In this document: positions 59,249 to 64,000 of the stretch, in pieces
Position numbering within the stretch: the first letter of the stretch is position 1
Layout of the letters: every line of letters starts with the position of its first letter
Assembly (NCBI RefSeq): GCF_051106095.1
Contig: NC_135786.1
Location: forward strand, 205,680,001 to 205,744,000
Length of the DNA: 64,000 bases
Reading direction: 5' to 3'
Source of the DNA: Pogona vitticeps
Lineage: Eukaryota > Chordata > Lepidosauria > Squamata > Agamidae
The notes under the pieces: model-generated
What the model saw: only the letters and a program-made list of their open reading frames with translations
The model's database searches: none
What the model was told of the DNA's origin: nothing
Made by a program: the position numbers and the translations under genes

Positions 59249-59702
59249 GGCTCCTGCCAATATCATGAAGTGGCTTAATACGCAAGCCATTTCAGGATAC
59301 TAAATTAATCACTTTTAAAATGAAAAATGAAATATATGTATGTATAGAGTACTGCTGATGTACTACAATTGATTGCTTATTTATTTATTTTTTAAATATT
59401 ATCTTTGCCTTCTCTTAAAGGGCCAGTTGAGCAACTGCTTGTAGCTGAAAGCACTACCATTGATTTGACTGTGGACAGTTTCTCAACTTGCCCTTAAAGC
59501 TGAGACAAAGAATTTTGGGGGTAATTTTTAAAATAACTGATGTAGTGCATCAGCGACAGTGTACATATAGGCAAAAAAAAAATCCCCTCTCCTCTTTCCT
59601 TGTCCTCTGCTGAGCAGGGGAAGTGATTAATTTGCCAATATCCTGAAGTGGCTTGTTTATTGCGCAACTTCATGATACTGGCAAATTGAAAGAGGAAGCC
59701 TT
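59249..59702. mobile_element. Foldback (three-hairpin) nonautonomous element, copy B
   Basis: Terminal parts (about 59254-59315 and 59630-59695) are inverted copies: tgccaatatcatgaagtggc against tgccagtatcatgaagttgc on the minus strand, then aagccatttcaggatact against aagccacttcaggatatt, then aattaatcactt. Each is itself a hairpin. A central hairpin (about 59415-59505, ttaaagggccag against cttgcccttaaag) corresponds to that of copy A at 267-365, including cagttgagcaactgcttg... and gtggacagtttctcaac-like text. No coding capacity; no target duplication recognised. Confidence 0.62.
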
Positions 59703-62689
59703 GCTTTGGATCACATGTACTGGAACCAATCCAAGACAGAGTGACTCTGTCTGCACCAGAAAAGTAGAAGCTCCTTGACAGGGGCCAGAAAAGTGCAGGA
59801 ACACTCTGTGGATGAGCTGGTGCATTCTAGCAAGACACTGATCACCATCTTTTAGAGTGTCAGGCTGTCCCTGCAGCGCCCCAAGTAGCAAGCTAAAGAA
59901 GCTCATGTAATCAGCCTCCATGACTTGTCACTAGATTCTTCTGATGCATCCTTTGGAAAACATCAGTGACAAAAGATGTTCATTGAGCTATTCAAGATAT
60001 TGCTAATTGATGGTCTAATTATGTTACAGATAGTGTGTTATCAGAAGTTGCAATTCACAGCCAGAATCCTCTTGTTGATTTATGCTTGCATAAGGGAAAT
60101 CACATAAGTCTTGGTGGCAAATCAATGCTTATTAATGAGGTGCTGGTAGCATTCCTCAGTACACACACCATGTACAATCAAGCTCAGGAACACAACTAGC
60201 ACCTTGTTAATATGTGACAATTAGCAGCAGAGATTTATGGAATTTCATGTATGCAAGTACAATTCAGCAATTGGATTCTGCCCAGGGAAACCTAAAGTTG
60301 AGAGAAAAAGTTATATGGTGCCCACACTTTACTTGTATGCTTTCCTTATTATAGAGCATGATTTATTAACAGTGAAGTTGTAGCTTTTTTACCCTAGTTA
60401 CTTGTCTTATACTGTAGTTGCTTGTCTGTGTGACTTGTCTTCATTCCATTACCCAAATCTTTTTAAACCTTAAAACACGGCTTACTTCGGCACATTTCTT
60501 TCTGTTAATTCTCCAGCACACTGCAAGAGGACTAATTCCCTAGTTTATTCCAATTATACAGTGTAAATGAACAGTAATGTATCCATGTAACATTGCTAGT
60601 TAATCGTCCCAGACAATTTATGATTTCTTAGGCAAAGATTGCTTCTTCCAACACAGGGCTATTTTAGCTGCTAGACTCCCAAAGGGATTTAATCAATGTC
60701 CATCATCTTTACAAGTGGCACTTGAAGCAGCTGTTGACTTTTTACTCAGTAGCATAGAGGTCACCAGATACTCTAAGGAACACGCCACCTGACATCTGTA
60801 TTTTCTCGAGGCAGAACATGACTCGTTGACTGTCTTAATGCTGGCTAAGTTCATTGTCTTCACATCTACAGAACCTTTTCTGTATTTGCATTGGACTCTA
60901 TTATTGTAAGCAAATGAAGGGTAGTTTTTCTCTTGTGTGTGTGTGTGTGTTTTGAGGAGAGATGTTCCAGTTCCAGTAAGTAGTTCATTGTGTAAGCTGA
61001 AGACTGACTTTGAAGTTTATCCAAAAAAAGCAACACACATTTTAACCTTAAGAACTGCATACAAATAAATAATCTGAAGTTTTGGGCTGTCACCTATGAA
61101 AGCTAGCTTGACAAACAGACTATATCAACTTAAAAACTGTTCACCAAAATATCATAAATTTGTATATAAGAAAAAAAATATGATTTAGAAGATAATTCTG
61201 TATTGGAAGAATTAGTGGTCATTTTGGTAAGGTTTTCCGAGAGTTACAATTCAAAAGAGTAACTTTTCCACCTCTAATGTTCTTTAAATTACATATACAT
61301 ATGTCAGAGCAGACTTCATCTGACAATATAGACACTGCCTGAATGACAGTGTGGCTGGACACCATGCAGCTGTGAGTTGTGCAAAATATGGCCCTTGCTG
61401 TTTTCCCTAGCCCATATCTTTTGGCCTCGGAAGGTGAGGTCCTGATTGACTCCAGCTACATTTTATGGACTGTGTAGTTGTTTGGGCAAGAAGAGGCAGG
61501 GACACATACTGCTCTGGGTGACATGGAACCATTTATTTCAAGTTAAAATTTGTGTCAAATTTGGGGAAGTTTGGCCAAAAGGTTTTCAACTTCTGAATTT
61601 GAAAATGTAAAACTTTTACCCCCACCATGCAGAAACAAGCTACCCTAAATGTCCTCAGTTTTAAAATAGCTCATACAAATTGAAATGACCGATCTTGCTT
61701 ACCTTGAACAGGAAATGTTTGGTCCCACCCCCACCCCCTTTTTTTAAAATTTGGAAAGAATGTAGGCTGCAAGGGCTGAAACATTGATCCTCAAAAAAGG
61801 CCTTTCAAAAGGGAAAAACAACCATCATGTTATAAATTGAGCATAGAACAAGCTTACCAACAAGAACATTGCAAAGTAAAAACATTGTTGCCCAGAAGGG
61901 AAATGTTTGGAGGGCAATGAAATGTGATATAAACTTTTTATAAGTCAAAGTGAGAGATATTATGATCCAACCTAACTGTTATACTGCATATGACAATGGC
62001 AAATTGCCATGAATCAAGGACTTGTCATTTGTATTCTTTGTGGCATGTCAGTCATGTGACTTGGCAAGTGATGAGGAAGAAGTAACAACTTCTTAACCAG
62101 TGGCAATTTGGTGCTGTGATTTATGGCATTGTACTTATGCCAACATACCTAAGCGTTTTTATACCTGTGCAATCTATACAAGTTAGTAGCATTCATGATC
62201 GTTGAGTATGTTTTTCTGTAACTTCAAGCTTCTAGGAGGAAATGAAGAAATCAAACTTGCATTTCACATGCTTGTGAACTGATCTTACTTTCACCCTTTA
62301 GTTCAGCATGGGCAACTTTTGAGTGTTGGGGGCATAGTAAATCTCACAACCCACTGTAGTCTATAATACCACTGCTGGAAATTGATGTCCACCACTAAAA
62401 TTTCAGTCACTGCTGGATCCTTCTATACCATAGAGCCTTCTGGAATAGAAAGGAAGAAGGAAAAGGTCTCCTTTTTTGTAGAATACTGACTTTCAGGTAC
62501 CTTTTGTGAGCAGAGGAGACAAATGGAGGCACCTTGTGCTGCAGGGCCAGGGGAGAGTGCAAGTGTCCTATGTGTTCATTCTTGCTTAGAGTATGCTTTT
62601 TCAAAGGAACCCATCAGTGTGACATTTATTTATTCTATTTATTCAGTTTATAAACCAACCTATGCAAGCACTACACTACACTATCTTTG
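59703..62689. other. Unassigned sequence
   Basis: About 3 kb without recognisable genes. It includes a short (GT)n at about 60935-60950 and a possible L2 tail at 62623-62672 on the minus strand. Confidence 0.42.
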
Positions 62690-63540
62690 ACTCTAAAACT
62701 GAACAGCTATTAAACTTTGCCCACCCAGCCTGAATAAAGAGGTGAGAGACTAGGGCCATAAGTTTATTTAACCTTAAATTTGAACCCTCCCATCTCTGAC
62801 AGGAAAGGGGCCTGCTGTAGTTCAGAGTCCTGGTTTGGAGCCAGGGGTCCCACATAACCTCCATTCTCCAACCTTAAATGGGTGAGTCCCAGTTCCCAAA
62901 GTCATATTGTCCTCAAAGACAGCCTGGCCGCAGCTGGCCAATGATAGGACAACCTCCCAGTCCACCGGCCACCCAGCCCCTTGACCCTAGGTGGCCCACA
63001 GCCCAAGGAGGTCCCCCATGCACCATAATCTTGGGATCCGCAGGACTGGGAGGTTGAATGGAGTAGTACCCCCTTGTGTCCCATTGGGAACTCACTAATA
63101 ATTTCCCCTTCTGCAATACTTGCCTGTGTGACCTACTTAAAAGACTATCCAACCCAATCTTTCTGGTAACACCCATGGGCCCACTCCAGTGTGCGATAGG
63201 CAAAAAATACTCTGCTCATCTTTTCCGAATATACCAATCAGGTCAGCCGGACCCAAAATTCCTATCCTGCCCTAGTCTGTAACTGGGCACCCCGGGTGGG
63301 CAGGTGGACTGTGTGCCTCAAAGAGAGGTTGGGACTAGGGTAGGGCAGTCTTGAAAAGGCACCCTGGCCCTGCATCCACTCTGTATATGTAGGACACAAT
63401 AGCATTCTGTGCTCGCTGGTCCTCTGGGGGGTGCAAAAAGTCCCCACCCATGCTGCTTCACACTGCAGGAGAGGCAGACTTTGCTGGAGAAACAGCCATG
63501 TAGATTTGCATTCACCTTTGGCTCCATGTTGATCTGCCAC
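62690..63540 (-). mobile_element. Probable second DIRS fragment (3' part), fossil
   Basis: Read on the minus strand, the order of words follows the DIRS 3' region at 42690-43070: cctcccagtcctgcggatc (there cctcctagcgctgtggatc), ggctgtctttgagg (there cgctgtctttaagacc), gggactcacccatttaagg (there gggactcgcccatttgttgc), gcaggcccctttcctg (there gcaggcccctgtttgcc), then aaataaact and cttattcaggctggg-like (there gattcaggggttggg). It is noncoding as seen and degraded. The part above 63100 is assigned only by continuity. Confidence 0.5.
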
Positions 63541-63599
63541 TATAAATAAAACACATATGATAACAGCCAATCAGAGCAGGAAGCATCATGATAAATGAT

Positions 63600-63855
63600 G
63601 TAATGGGACATAAAGTTAGTGCAGAGGAGGACAGCAAGGATGACAGAAGACTGGAAACCAGGCCCTATGAGGAAAGATTGAAATGAATGGACATGTTTAA
63701 CATTAAGAAAAGACTGGGGAAAGAGATGATAGAACTTTTTAAATACTTCAGAGATTATCATACAGAAGAGGGGAGGGATCTGTTCGTGATCATCACAATG
63801 GGCAAATGTTATAGGATGTCAGATTTTAGTGGAATATCTGGAATAACTTCCTAAG
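63600..63855 (+). mobile_element. CR1 LINE fragment (C-terminus and 3' UTR)
   Basis: ggaaaccaggccctatgagg and aaagattgaaatgaatgg, then ggaaagagatgatagaactt, follow the CR1 block that follows the RT (RMT..WKPGPYEERLK.MDMFN, MIELFKYF). It ends abruptly where the hAT copy begins at 63856, indicating interruption by that insertion. Confidence 0.72.
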
Positions 63856-64000
63856 TAGAGATGGAGACAAATATAAAAACATATTGACTTTTTTGACGAA
63901 AATAGCTGATTTGTTAGATATTTGTCAATCCATATTTGTCAAATTTTAAGTCCCGACAAATACGGATCGATGGATATTTGCCCATTTTTCTTTAAAAAAA
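63856..64000 (-). mobile_element. Second copy of the 4.4 kb hAT family (right end), cut by the window edge
   Basis: tagagatggagacaaata and then tttttgacgaaaatagc and tacggatcgatgga match the inverse of the right end of the element at 23808-28212 (tagagatggggacaaatat..., gacgaatatagcc..., tacggatcgatgaat order). So this copy lies in the opposite orientation and continues beyond position 64000. The candidate left target flank is ttcctaag (63848-63855). Confidence 0.78.

Overview
This window looks like intergenic or intronic DNA from a squamate reptile (a lizard or snake). The clearest lineage marker is a Sauria-type tRNA-derived SINE at 40635-40975. The mix of CR1 and L2 LINEs, a DIRS-type tyrosine-recombinase retrotransposon, Penelope-like fragments, several hAT families, a Tc1/mariner-type MITE family and long (AC)n, (AAT)n, (ATAC)n and (GAAA)n arrays fits the same lineage. 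I found no host protein-coding gene, tRNA, rRNA or CpG-island promoter that I could defend. Almost all readable protein belongs to decayed mobile elements.

Layout. 1-23.8 kb is mostly unrecognised AT-rich DNA. It carries an unassigned three-hairpin foldback element (13-580), a palindromic hAT MITE (1733-1868), LINE 3' ends, a CR1 reverse-transcriptase remnant (about 11815-13010), an old L2 piece, two small hAT-type elements and a TA-flanked MITE (21841-22273). 23808-28212 is a 4.4 kb hAT DNA transposon with terminal inverted repeats, near-identical 8-bp flanks and a frame-broken but domain-complete transposase on the minus strand. 28.2-37.8 kb holds GC-rich hAT-like pieces, a Penelope-like insertion with a hammerhead ribozyme core (34523-34854) and unassigned sequence.

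About 37.8-43.1 kb is a fossil DIRS element (gag-like, RT, RNase H and tyrosine-recombinase parts) into which the Sauria SINE inserted. 44.77-45.62 kb is a remnant of a conserved protein that I recall from transposon-like predicted proteins of many animals; a Penelope-like fragment interrupts it. Two L2 copies follow on the minus strand (45.63-47.06 and 49.64-51.48 kb); the second carries a 105-bp-arm palindrome. The last 10 kb holds a second palindromic hAT MITE, a fully foldback hAT-type MITE, a second TA-flanked MITE, a second copy of the three-hairpin element, a probable second DIRS fragment, and a CR1 fragment cut by another copy of the 4.4 kb hAT family at the window edge.

Nothing here works together as a pathway. 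The value of the window is as a layered record of insertions: SINE in DIRS, Penelope in a coding remnant, hAT in CR1. Two or three small families in it I cannot name. Family names come from motif recognition by eye; no search was run.
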